Of a DNA stretch of 64,000 bases, positions 41,101 through 49,000 are shown in pieces. The stretch is from Algoriphagus sp. Lineage in GTDB: Bacteria; Bacteroidota; Bacteroidia; Cytophagales; Cyclobacteriaceae. The notes under the pieces were generated by a model, which worked only from the letters and a program-made list of their open reading frames with translations, ran no database searches and had not been told where the DNA came from. Position numbers and translations under genes: made by a program. Numbering within the stretch: position 1 is the stretch's first letter; the number at the start of each line of letters is the position of its first letter. The stretch lies in contig JAGXQZ010000051.1 in assembly GCA_018336015.1 (NCBI GenBank), positions 1-64,000 on the forward strand. The letters run 5' to 3'.

Positions 41101-41268
41101 GTCTATTTCGTGGCCGAAACCAAAGGTTCTGAATCAGAAATGGAACTGAAAGGAATCGAGCAATTAAAAATCCACTGTGCAGACGAACACTTCAAAGCCA
41201 TATCCGGTGCAGAAGTCAAATTTGCCAAGGTGGCGAGTTATGAAAGGATGTTGGAGATAATCAACTAA
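38152..41268 (+). CDS. Type III restriction enzyme Res subunit
   Basis: A 1038-residue SF2 helicase-nuclease that pairs with Mod. Visible are Walker A ETGTGKTYTY (about 112-121), Walker B-like IIDEPQSV (about 236), SATHK (about 264), the motif VI VGRGMRL (about 587) and a C-terminal PD-(D/E)XK site: PDWAI (about 969) with AETKG (about 988). The start codon is GTG at 38152, 12 nt after the helicase stop. It cleaves DNA with unmethylated sites after ATP-driven sliding or switching. Three genes separate it from Mod, unlike the usual adjacent mod-res pair. Confidence 0.93.
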   Translation: MKLQFKEQFFQLQAVKSVIDVFQGQPLKSNTFTLERSKELIRKAKEAALGTKGIEFENDLMEDIGYRNPTIQIGPDVVLANIQEIQRRENLMESPQLQKPKSNLGYNLTIEMETGTGKTYTYIRTMYELNKHYGWSKFIVIVPSIAIREGVYKTFQVTQDHFQELYGHRIAPFIYNSSRPQDIENFASDSRISVMIINTQAFNARGTDSRRIYMELDQFGSRKPIEIISQTNPILIIDEPQSVEGEKTMDSMQDFNPLFTLRYSATHKTEYNKIYRLDALDAYNQKLVKKIQVKGINIKGSTGTTGYLYLEQIQLSTTKPPRAVVEWEVRSAGGQVKRKRQALDKGANFFDLSDGMPQYKNWILTEIDGYRNQITVNGMVIQAGEAVGDLDEKTFRRIQIRETIQSHFQKEKLLFKKGIKVLSLFFIDSVDKYRVYDKDGNEELGEYARIFEEEYNLQRSEFLDLFNEEYNTYLHDTDPGKLKAYMPTDYLDYLNRDDASKVHNGYFSIDKKKKMVDPTVKRGSDESDDISAYDLIMKDKERLLSFDEPTRFIFSHSALKEGWDNPNVFQICALKQSDSTVRRRQEVGRGMRLCVNDHGIRQDFETVGDEVHELNKLTVVASEAYEKFAKGLQDEIAATLKDRPVKADERFLIGKLITDGKGLQVRINDDQARKINRLLYKADILDENDSITSIGREKIEANQIPVPEELIPFKEDIVKLLKSVYSSEVMKPENDRGMVTVGVNKNFYREEFRALWNKINIKSIYEVQFDSEKLIRDSKIRINKDLYISDRIYEVKTGEFKGGEKSDVESNSAFSDTNRTHGKIREDIYTNATYDLVGELVQQTNLTRRTIVEILKSIEPHKFVMFRKNPEEFIMKCSSLINEVKASLIIHNIVYHKTDERYDAATVFTNDKQALRQSEQLKKHIYDFLISDSKTEAEFAKNLELSTAVTLYAKLPQSFYITTPIARFSPDWAIVFDKEQTKYVYFVAETKGSESEMELKGIEQLKIHCADEHFKAISGAEVKFAKVASYERMLEIIN

Positions 41269-41277
41269 AAAGAAGAA

Positions 41278-41533
41278 ATGGCTGATTTAGAATACATCTG
41301 TCCAATTCCGAAGAAATGGCATGAAATTCACCAACTCCTTCTCAATTTTTGGGGAAAGAACTCTGGAATTCCTGGAAAAAAAACCACCGATACCTTTGAT
41401 TTTGGCAGGTTGGAATTTCAGCGAAGATTGGCAAAAAAAGGAAAGATGGCTCAACACATTAAGTTGGGCGAAGGAAATGCACTGTGATTTTTTGATTCCT
41501 GAATTAGATCCTAATGAAAAATACAAAGGATGA
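41278..41533 (+). pseudogene. Small operon gene split by a one-base shift in an A-run
   Basis: An ATG at 41278 opens a frame (MADLEYICPIPKKWHEI...) that changes sense at an 8-A run, 41376-41383. Dropping one A joins it to the other frame, which continues PPIPLILAGWNFSEDW and ends at 41533 with a stop overlapping the next gene's ATG (ATGA at 41530-41533). The joined product is about 84 residues, Trp-rich and of unknown family. The overlap with the SNF2 start supports the second frame as genuine. The shift may be a sequencing error, a real mutation or programmed slippage. Confidence 0.7.
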
Positions 41534-44500
41534 ATTTAATTGATAACATATCTACCCGCCTTGGAGATGATCTGAAGCAAGAGATCAAACGAGGAAGTAA
41601 GATGGCAATTGCTGCTTCTTCCTTCTCTATTTATGCTTTTGAGGCATTGAAGAAAGAGCTCCGAGGAATAGAGCAATTGAGGTTTATTTTTTCCTCTCCG
41701 GCATTTGTGGAAGAGAAATTCCAAAAGCAGTCCAGGCAGTTTTACATCCCTCATATCTTCAAGGAAGCAGATCTCTGCGGGGGTGATTTCGAGCTTCGAT
41801 TGAAAAATGAACTCACTCAGAGAGCTATAGCGAAAGAATGTGCAGCTTGGGTAAAAGAAAAAGTCCAATTCAAATCCAACTCCCAAGTCAACCAACCACT
41901 TTATGGAATGATCCATACGGTGGATAAGGAAGGAAATGGAATTGCTTATACCAACATCAACAACTTCACCACTGCCGACTTAGGTTTTACCCCAAAGCAA
42001 GGCTTTCCTACACTGATTCACAAAGTAACCGCGCCTGAAAGCAAAGCCTACCTGGACTGGTTTAATCAGGTGTGGAACACTCAAGATAGCCTTCAGGATG
42101 TAACTGCTCAGGTTCAGGAATACTTTGAAAATGCTTTCAAAGAGAATAGCCCTGAGTTTATCTATTTCATTACGCTATACAACATCTTCAATGATTTCCT
42201 GGAAGACATCTCAGCTGAAACACTTCCCAATGATCAGATTGGGTTTAAGGAGACGCTGATTTGGAACACCATGTACAACTTCCAACGCGATGCTGTCATT
42301 GGCGCCATCAACAAGTTGGAGAAGTTCAATGGATGTATTCTGGCCGATTCTGTTGGTCTCGGCAAGACGTTCTCAGCATTGGGTATCATCAAATACTATG
42401 AGCTCCGAAACAAGGATGTGCTGGTGCTTTGCCCCAAAAAGCTGGAAGCGAACTGGAACACCTATCGAAATAACGACAAGGATAATTTTTTGGCAAAGGA
42501 CAGGTTCCGCTATGATGTACTTTTCCATACTGACCTAAGCAGGGATAAAGGCTTTAGCAATGGCCGTGACTTGGAACGAGTTAACTGGGGGAATTATGGC
42601 CTAGTCGTCATTGACGAATCACACAATTTCAGAAACAATAATCCCAACTCGGACCGGGAAAATCGATACCAAAGGCTGCTCCGTAAAATCGTTCAGGAAG
42701 GCATTGAAACCAAAGTTTTGATGCTCTCTGCCACGCCAGTCAACAACAGGTTCAATGACCTTAAAAATCAGTTGGCATTGGCTTATGAAGGTTCTCCTGA
42801 AAAGATCGATGAGAAGCTGGATACCAATCGAGGCATAGAACAAATTTTCCGTCGGGCTCAAACTGCGTTCAATACTTGGTCGAGGATGGATCATACAGTC
42901 AGAACCACAGAGACCTTATTGGACATGCTGGACTTTGACTTTTTTGAAGTATTGGACAGTCTTACGATCGCAAGGTCCAGGAAGCACATCACTACCTACT
43001 ACGATACAAAAGATATTGGCGAGTTCCCATCCCGGAATCAGCCTGTCTCTATCCAAGTTCCCTTGAGCCACTACGCTTCGATTACCTACCAAGAAATCGC
43101 AGAGAGCTTGGTCATGCTGAACCTATCGGTGTATTCTCCCATGAATTACATCAAGCCCAGCAAAATCCCGTTCTACGAAGAAATCTATGACCAGAAGGTT
43201 GGAACCGGAAGACTGAGGCAAAAAGATCGGGAAACCAGCTTGAAAGTCCTTATGCGAATCAATCTGCTAAAGCGATTAGAAAGCTCAGTGGATTCCTTTC
43301 GGATTACTCTTAAAAATATCCGAAGCCAGATTCAGGCAGCACTGAACGCTATTGAAAAGGGCGATCAATCAGATACCTATTCAGGTATCGAAGCAAATTG
43401 GGGAGATGAAGAATTTGACTGGGATTCTTCCTGGGGAGATGAAGAGCAAGTTTTCGGAAAGAAGGTCAAAATACACGTAGCTGACATGGACACTCGAAAA
43501 TGGGGTGAGGACCTTGGAGAAGATCTTTCGGTTATTGACGGTCTTTTACTTGAGATCTCTGAGATAAAAGGGAAAAATGACGCCAAGCTTCAAAAGCTGA
43601 AGCAGATAATTTCTGAGAAGATTGAAAATCCTTTTAATTCCAACAACAAAAAGATACTTGTTTTCACGGCCTTTGCAGACACAGCTAACTACCTGTATGA
43701 GAACTTGAAAGATTTCTTACAGGAAAACTTTGAACTCAATACAGCCATCATCACCGGCTCAAGAAGGTCATGTACTTCGAAAAGAATCCCAACCGACTTA
43801 AATGCATTGCTGACTTGCTTCAGTCCCATGTCAAAAAACAAGGATCTGATCTTTCCCAAAATCAAGGATTCAATTGAATTGATCATTGCCACAGATTGTA
43901 TCTCCGAAGGACAAAACCTTCAAGATTGCGATTACATGATCAATTATGATATCCACTGGAATCCTGTCCGAATTGTCCAACGGTTCGGGAGAATAGACCG
44001 GATAGGTTCAAAGAACAAAACTATCACCATGGTCAATTTCTGGCCAGACATCACTCTTGATTCTTATATCAATCTCAAGCAAAGAGTCGAAAGCCGCATG
44101 GCCATTACCAATATGGCAAGTACCGGCGATGACAACTTGCTAAGAGTGGAAGAACAGGAAATGGAGTATCGAAAAATCCAGCTTCAGAAACTTCAAAAGG
44201 AGGTAATTGACTTGGAGGATTTAAGAGAAGGCGTGAGTATCACAGATTTAGGCCTCAATGATTTCCGAATAGACCTTGCCAATTACATAAAAATATATGG
44301 TGACCCAAAGAGCATTCCTCAAGGCCTGCATGCAGTAGCCGGAGCCAAATTGAATCTACCTCCTGGAGTAATCTTCGTATTGAAGAATATCAATACGACC
44401 GTTAATATAGATAAGCTGAATAGGCTTCATCCCTACTACATAGTCTATATTTCTGAGGAAGGTAAGATCGTTCACAGCCACTTGGAGGCTAAAAAGAATC

Positions 44501-44760
44501 TGGATGACTTCAGAGCCATCGCCAAAGGACTTACTGTTCCTGATCGAAAATTATGTGAGCAGCTTTCTGTGGAAACTGATGAATACCGGGAAATGGATCA
44601 TTATTCATCTTTACTTAAGAAGGCGATAGGAACGGTCTTGAAAACAGAGGAAGAAAAAGATGTTCTAAGCCTGTTCAAGTCAGGCGGAACCACCGCATTA
44701 GTGGAAAAGATCAAGGGCATTGAAGATTTTGCATTGATTTCATTTTTAATCGTGAAGTAA
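41530..44760 (+). CDS. SNF2-family helicase, possible PLD-like N-terminus
   Basis: A 1076-residue protein. Residues 1-170 resemble a degenerate phospholipase-D-like nuclease domain (AASSFSIYAFEALKKEL and a long basic segment) but a clear HKD motif is not visible. The SNF2 core has DSVGLGKTFS (about 274), VIDESHNF (about 360), SATPVNN (about 399) and motif VI RFGRIDRIG (about 818). HepA/DrmD-like helicases with this layout act in several antiphage loci. Its start overlaps the preceding small gene and its stop abuts the next ATG. Confidence 0.9.
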   Translation: MNLIDNISTRLGDDLKQEIKRGSKMAIAASSFSIYAFEALKKELRGIEQLRFIFSSPAFVEEKFQKQSRQFYIPHIFKEADLCGGDFELRLKNELTQRAIAKECAAWVKEKVQFKSNSQVNQPLYGMIHTVDKEGNGIAYTNINNFTTADLGFTPKQGFPTLIHKVTAPESKAYLDWFNQVWNTQDSLQDVTAQVQEYFENAFKENSPEFIYFITLYNIFNDFLEDISAETLPNDQIGFKETLIWNTMYNFQRDAVIGAINKLEKFNGCILADSVGLGKTFSALGIIKYYELRNKDVLVLCPKKLEANWNTYRNNDKDNFLAKDRFRYDVLFHTDLSRDKGFSNGRDLERVNWGNYGLVVIDESHNFRNNNPNSDRENRYQRLLRKIVQEGIETKVLMLSATPVNNRFNDLKNQLALAYEGSPEKIDEKLDTNRGIEQIFRRAQTAFNTWSRMDHTVRTTETLLDMLDFDFFEVLDSLTIARSRKHITTYYDTKDIGEFPSRNQPVSIQVPLSHYASITYQEIAESLVMLNLSVYSPMNYIKPSKIPFYEEIYDQKVGTGRLRQKDRETSLKVLMRINLLKRLESSVDSFRITLKNIRSQIQAALNAIEKGDQSDTYSGIEANWGDEEFDWDSSWGDEEQVFGKKVKIHVADMDTRKWGEDLGEDLSVIDGLLLEISEIKGKNDAKLQKLKQIISEKIENPFNSNNKKILVFTAFADTANYLYENLKDFLQENFELNTAIITGSRRSCTSKRIPTDLNALLTCFSPMSKNKDLIFPKIKDSIELIIATDCISEGQNLQDCDYMINYDIHWNPVRIVQRFGRIDRIGSKNKTITMVNFWPDITLDSYINLKQRVESRMAITNMASTGDDNLLRVEEQEMEYRKIQLQKLQKEVIDLEDLREGVSITDLGLNDFRIDLANYIKIYGDPKSIPQGLHAVAGAKLNLPPGVIFVLKNINTTVNIDKLNRLHPYYIVYISEEGKIVHSHLEAKKNLDDFRAIAKGLTVPDRKLCEQLSVETDEYREMDHYSSLLKKAIGTVLKTEEEKDVLSLFKSGGTTALVEKIKGIEDFALISFLIVK

Positions 44761-45420
44761 ATGGTCTGGTACAGCCAACTACCCAAGCCGACCCTGGTCA
44801 ACAAAGTAATCCCAAAAAATGCCTTTGATCCTTACTGTTCAGCCCAGAAGAAAAGGCTCTTTATCGATAAGATTGAAAGGATCAGATGGACCCATAAGCT
44901 GGCATGGGAAACCACCAACCTTCCTGCTCATTACGTTAAAGAAATTCAGTGCTTTGAAGTTGAGCTTCGCCAAGAAGAAGGAATAGAAGAAGTCATTCGA
45001 ATCATTGATCGGGCAATACCTTACCCGATTTTGTTCAAATTGATTTTGGGAGATTTCAGAAAATGGCAGATTTCGAAAAAGCATCCTAACCCAACAAATG
45101 AAGACAATGCAGTGATTGATTGGACCTTTGAATCACCTTGGTCAACCCATCAAACCGATCTTCCTATCGAATTGAAAATAAGTCTGGATGAGGTATTCCG
45201 AAAGCTTTGCCTAACTGTCGCAGGAGAAAAGGAAGAAATCTCAGCAAGCATCGATCAGCTGGTAATCCGAAAAAAAGAGATTCAGGAATTGGAGACCAAA
45301 ATCAACAAAATCAAAGCCAGCATATCCAAGGAAAAACAGTTTAATAAAAGGGTTGAATTGAATTTGGAGCTGCAAACTTTGGAGAAAAGTCTAGCGACAC
45401 TTAATCCTTATCACAAATAA
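44761..45420 (+). CDS. DUF4391 protein
   Basis: A 219-residue protein recognised as DUF4391 by the TNLPAHYVKEIQCFEVEL region, the ISLDEVFRKLC segment and the C-terminal coiled coil (about 160-215). Its function is unknown. DUF4391 genes usually sit next to an SNF2-type helicase and Mod/Res genes. Its ATG follows the helicase stop with no gap, which implies translational coupling and perhaps a complex. It is the last gene of the operon. Confidence 0.82.
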   Translation: MVWYSQLPKPTLVNKVIPKNAFDPYCSAQKKRLFIDKIERIRWTHKLAWETTNLPAHYVKEIQCFEVELRQEEGIEEVIRIIDRAIPYPILFKLILGDFRKWQISKKHPNPTNEDNAVIDWTFESPWSTHQTDLPIELKISLDEVFRKLCLTVAGEKEEISASIDQLVIRKKEIQELETKINKIKASISKEKQFNKRVELNLELQTLEKSLATLNPYHK

Positions 45421-45664
45421 AAAATAGATTAGGTAAGAAGCTAGAGCCGATAAATACCCAGGTCAACTGAGGCTTTTCGACTAATTTTATATTCTGAAAA
45501 AGATTTATGGGTGAAAAAATTAGAGTACGAAGGACCTTTTTCAAGATTATTCAGAATCTGGTACTTTAAGAGATTACCAGTTTCAGTTAAATTCCATATT
45601 GAGGCATATATTTTTTAACAGAGAGTTTATTTTGACATAGAGCCTACTTTCCTTTATAATCCTG

Positions 45665-46783
45665 TCATCTCCAAATTGGGGAAAATATTTTTTTAAAATA
45701 CTCATCAGCAATTAATTGGGATTTTTGCAATTCAGAATCCGAGAAGTGTTCTGTCAGAAGATCTAGCCATTGGAAAAATTCCGAACCTCTTTCAGAATCC
45801 CGATTCCAACTTTCAAGAAGATTCGTTGATTCATCACAGGGATGAGATATCCACCACAAAGATGTATTCGTGGAGTTGGTTTTTTGATGAATCAAGATTT
45901 TTGATTCACTAACAAACTGACGGAAAGAGGTAAACGGTGAAGGATCACCTGACCGATCATATTCTTTTTGCTTACGCTGAGAAAAAGTCAAACCACAAAG
46001 GAAAGTAATTAAAAAAATAGTATCTTCCTCATAAAGATCAGGGGAATAAATTAATAGATGCATTTTCAGATAGATCAAAACAACAACAGCTGACCTAAAA
46101 GGTCTATAGCTATAAGAAAGATTTTCATACCCTCTATTGAAAGAGTTGTAAACATCTCTTGTTTCATTTTCAAACCAAACCAAAAATGCATAGGACAAGA
46201 TTTTTTTCCATTCGAAAACTTGGGCGTTCTCTGGTCCATTAACCGAAACAAGGGAATACGCTTTGTAAGGACTAAAATCCTCAATTGGCTTTTGATAAAC
46301 TTTCATCTCAGGATACCAAGGAAAAAGAGACGGGATGGACTGCTTTGAAATAGATGGGACAATACAATAGCGAATACCTCCAAAAGGTCTTACCGTTGAA
46401 CTGAATAAAAACCCAGAAGAAGAAAAACCGTCAAATTCAATCCATTTGTTAGAGATGATTTCCTTACCAAAGATCTTTTTCTGAAAAATTTCTTCTAGAA
46501 AAAGAAAGATTTCCTTGGGCTCGATTTCCCTCGATTCACAAGGGTAAAGATTCAGATGAAACTCCACCGGATCGTAAATGCTTAAATCGGGTGTTTTAAA
46601 GGATGCGAAAAAACGAAACTGACCAGTGTGTATACCTTCCAGCCCTAAAGTTGGATAACGCTTGGTGAACTCTTTTTTCACCAGATTAAAAATCAAATCC
46701 GAAACCATAGAGGCAAAAGCTAGGTAACCCTCATCTATGACATAATTTTTTAATTTTGGTCTGAGAAAATCATTAACAGGCAT
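45665..46783 (-). CDS. Unknown 372-residue protein
   Basis: No family recognised. The protein is rich in Phe, Ser and Tyr with few charged stretches, no signal peptide and a hydrophobic segment around 215-255 that is not clearly transmembrane. It is convergent with the defence operon (245-nt gap) and AT-rich like other element-specific genes. It could be an accessory defence or maintenance gene, but nothing in the sequence settles that. Confidence 0.7.
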   Translation of the reverse strand: MPVNDFLRPKLKNYVIDEGYLAFASMVSDLIFNLVKKEFTKRYPTLGLEGIHTGQFRFFASFKTPDLSIYDPVEFHLNLYPCESREIEPKEIFLFLEEIFQKKIFGKEIISNKWIEFDGFSSSGFLFSSTVRPFGGIRYCIVPSISKQSIPSLFPWYPEMKVYQKPIEDFSPYKAYSLVSVNGPENAQVFEWKKILSYAFLVWFENETRDVYNSFNRGYENLSYSYRPFRSAVVVLIYLKMHLLIYSPDLYEEDTIFLITFLCGLTFSQRKQKEYDRSGDPSPFTSFRQFVSESKILIHQKTNSTNTSLWWISHPCDESTNLLESWNRDSERGSEFFQWLDLLTEHFSDSELQKSQLIADEYFKKIFSPIWR

Positions 46784-47071
46784 AGAAACTGTATTTAAGT
46801 GATTACAAGCTAAATCAAATGAAGCGAATTCCGAATTGACATAGATTGGACTTTGGTTTCTGATTAGATCAACAAATTCTCACCTGAATTACAATGGCAG
46901 ACCAAACGGATTACTTTAAGTATTTCCTTAAAATTTAACTTAATATCTATTTGGGGTACCATAAACAAACGACCAAAATAAATCTAGGCAAAAAGTTTTT
47001 TCAATCTCCTCTACTGAATTTTTGAAGTTAGTTTCGGTTATGACCATAAAAAAAGCCCCGAAGGGCTTTTT
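46784..47071. other. Intergenic stretch, no gene seen
   Basis: About 290 AT-rich bases upstream of the 372-residue gene. Apart from the terminator at 47047-47073, no structure or coding frame could be supported. Confidence 0.5.
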
Positions 47072-47073
47072 TT
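47047..47073 (-). terminator. Rho-independent terminator
   Basis: An AAAAAAGCCC/GGGCTTTTTT hairpin with a CGAA loop. It overlaps the stop region of the 73-residue gene and is symmetrical enough to work both ways. Confidence 0.85.
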
Positions 47074-47293
47074 AGGATTCTTCTGAATCAGACTCCTTGG
47101 CGGAGACATAGACGGTGTGGGTTTTGCCGTACTGATCAGGTTCTTTGAGCTTAGCAACATTGAACTTCACGTAGGTTTCTCCTTCGTATTCGAAGCTATG
47201 ATTTTGGAGTTCAGCCAGGTTGAGGCTTACTTCTACAATGTTCCTATTTTCGACTTGCTTTCCTTTACCGATGTACTTTTTTGAAAATGCCAT
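47072..47293 (-). CDS. Small conserved protein of Bacteroidota mobile elements
   Basis: A 73-residue acidic protein with GKGKQVENRNIVEVSLNLAEL and a VAKLKEPDQYGKTHTVY segment that I recognise as a recurring small protein of Bacteroidota plasmids and ICEs, without known function. It contains alternating beta-strand pattern and no signal peptide. A terminator directly follows its stop. Confidence 0.75.
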   Translation of the reverse strand: MAFSKKYIGKGKQVENRNIVEVSLNLAELQNHSFEYEGETYVKFNVAKLKEPDQYGKTHTVYVSAKESDSEES

Positions 47294-47366
47294 GATATTT
47301 TGGTTTTAGATAAAATTTATGCAGGTCATTTAGGAGGGCAGAGAAGGAGAAGAAAAATTAGAATTT

Positions 47367-47490
47367 AAAAACTGGGAGGCAGTCCGTAGGAAACCCCTTT
47401 TTTCGGAAATTCTGCTGAAAGCCCCAATTTTTTGAAACTGAAAGGCTATCCGACCTTTGTGCATACAATTGGATAAAACCGGAATAGGGC
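47367..47490. repeat. Dispersed 120-bp repeat, copy 1
   Basis: Closely matches 48131-48250 over its whole length, including GCATACAATTGGATAAAACC followed by GGAATAGGGC at the right end. Its first 24 bases are also identical to 26887-26910. No coding function is apparent. Confidence 0.85.
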
Positions 47491-47541
47491 ACTTTGAAAA
47501 TAACCGATGGAGAATAGAATGAAACAATGATATTTAGGATG

Positions 47542-48105
47542 TTAAGTAGGTTCTTTGGGCAATTGATCTATTTCATCTCTGACAAATTGATGAATTTGTT
47601 GGAATAGAGTTTTACAGTGATCTACTGTATCCAAACCCCGATAATTCCAGTTAAAATCATATTTGATAGTTGTGATTTTTGATCGATTGACGATTTCGGT
47701 TTCCTTGCTCTTTGCAACAAACCCAAATTTCATATCGTTTTTTGGATTATGTTTTAAATCATTAGCTATGTCCTTCTTTGGAATCGCACCATCAATTTGG
47801 TCTGAAAAAAAACTTTCAACTTCCTCTTTCTTTAGAGGATAAATTTTTTTCAAATAATCCTTTAGGGAGAACGCAACTTGTGTGAAACAAAAAATACGGT
47901 AATATAATATATCCTCTCGCTTCCTCCTGATTAAGTCGACCTTTTTATGAAGTTCCCTATTCTCTGGTGTTTCAGGAATAGGTGTATCATATTCAAAACC
48001 CATCTCCAAAAAAGCATCTTTTTTCAGTTCACGGAATGCGTCTTCAATTTCTTTTAAAGCTAATTTAAGACCATTGAGTCTGATATGAATTTGTCTATTT
48101 ACCAT
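47542..48105 (-). CDS. Unknown 187-residue protein
   Basis: The open frame extends to 48321, but codons upstream of 48105 run through the dispersed repeat at 48131-48250, so the ATG at 48105 (MVNRQIHIRL) is chosen. The protein is helical and charged, with RRKREDILYYRIFCF and a C-terminal TVDHCKTLFQQIHQFVRDEID. No family recognised; a regulator-like helical protein carried on ICEs is possible. Confidence 0.6.
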   Translation of the reverse strand: MVNRQIHIRLNGLKLALKEIEDAFRELKKDAFLEMGFEYDTPIPETPENRELHKKVDLIRRKREDILYYRIFCFTQVAFSLKDYLKKIYPLKKEEVESFFSDQIDGAIPKKDIANDLKHNPKNDMKFGFVAKSKETEIVNRSKITTIKYDFNWNYRGLDTVDHCKTLFQQIHQFVRDEIDQLPKEPT

Positions 48106-48130
48106 CTTATTCAGTCGCAAATTAATTATA

Positions 48131-48250
48131 AGAGGAAGTCCACCGTAGGAAACCCATTTTTTTCGGAAATTCTGCTTAAAGTCCCAATTTTTTGAAACTG
48201 AAAGGCCATCCAACCTTTGTGCATACAATTGGATAAAACCGGAATAGGGC
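48131..48250. repeat. Dispersed 120-bp repeat, copy 2
   Basis: A direct copy of 47367-47490, about 85-90% identical by eye, lying immediately upstream of the 187-residue gene as copy 1 lies downstream. The gene is therefore flanked by direct repeats. Confidence 0.85.
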
Positions 48251-48359
48251 ATTAATTCATGCTGTAAATAAGCGGGTAAAACAATCATTAGAAGTCTCTC
48301 ACTTGAATTCTTGAAGATCATCTTAAGAGAAATTGCCCACTCAGTTCAATAGTGGAAAA

Positions 48360-48686
48360 TCACATTAGTTTGCCGAAATCCTTGAACTCAGCTTCCTTCA
48401 AGAGCTCATTCAATTTTCCTTTTCTGACCTTGTTGGCTTCCATTTGCTCAAAGGAGAGGAGAAGTTTTAGAAGCATTAATCTGAGCTCCTTATCCTTCAA
48501 ATCGATCCCGTTTTGCCTAAATGATTCCTCAACGAAAGATTTTGCATTGTAAGGATACACCACTTGACCTTTAAAGGCTGCGTCTGCCGGGTATACCACT
48601 TCATTGTACATATTCATGAGGACGATGCCATCATCCGCCTTATCCAGTAGGTTCAAGGCGTTTTCTACTACTTTTTTGATACTCAT
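48360..48686 (-). CDS. Unknown 108-residue protein
   Basis: A helical, soluble protein with MSIKKVVENALNLLDKADD and a long C-terminal Leu-rich helix (LMLLKLLLSFEQMEANKV). No family recognised. A possible second start lies at none of the visible ATGs in good context. It sits alone between a repeat and a decayed lipoprotein gene. Confidence 0.6.
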   Translation of the reverse strand: MSIKKVVENALNLLDKADDGIVLMNMYNEVVYPADAAFKGQVVYPYNAKSFVEESFRQNGIDLKDKELRLMLLKLLLSFEQMEANKVRKGKLNELLKEAEFKDFGKLM

Positions 48687-48748
48687 GGAGTGTTAAGTTT
48701 CTGGTTTAAAAATAGGCAAATGTTCCCGACATGAAATTTCCTCTTGAC

Positions 48749-48930
48749 TTATTGAAATGTAATCTCTTCAGCAAATAGAAGCGAAGTTGGTCTAGGAAGA
48801 GGAGCTTCATAATTAAAATACCGACGAACAACCTTAATAGCTAAAAAACTGACTGCAGCAAGGCTGGAAAGACTACCTATACTAGTTTCCCCAAAGGATT
48901 GCATTAGTTCTAAGCCCAGACTGTAAATTG
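48749..48930 (-). pseudogene. Decayed paralogue of the 50315 lipoprotein
   Basis: The minus strand encodes a tail (SSLAAVSFLAIKVV ... LLFAEEITFQ, stop at 48749-48751) homologous to the last ~45 residues of the intact lipoprotein at 50315-50809 (LSAKVSVLADGEVY ... VPLAEEITFQ). Similarity continues about 30 nt past the stop codon and fades upstream of 48930, where the frame is lost. No start or lipobox is left. Confidence 0.75.
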
Positions 48931-49000
48931 TCTTAAGAGTATCAACAAAATCGCCAAAGCCTCATATTTAAAGAAAACCGTGTGGATTTAAATTAAGAAT

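Noticed and set aside
47330..47527. 65-residue minus-strand frame
   Set aside because: It is a translation of the dispersed repeat; copy 2 is read in another frame, so the frame is not conserved.
48106..48321. N-terminal extension of the 187-residue gene
   Set aside because: These 72 codons cross repeat copy 2 and do not continue the helical protein; the ATG at 48105 is a better start.
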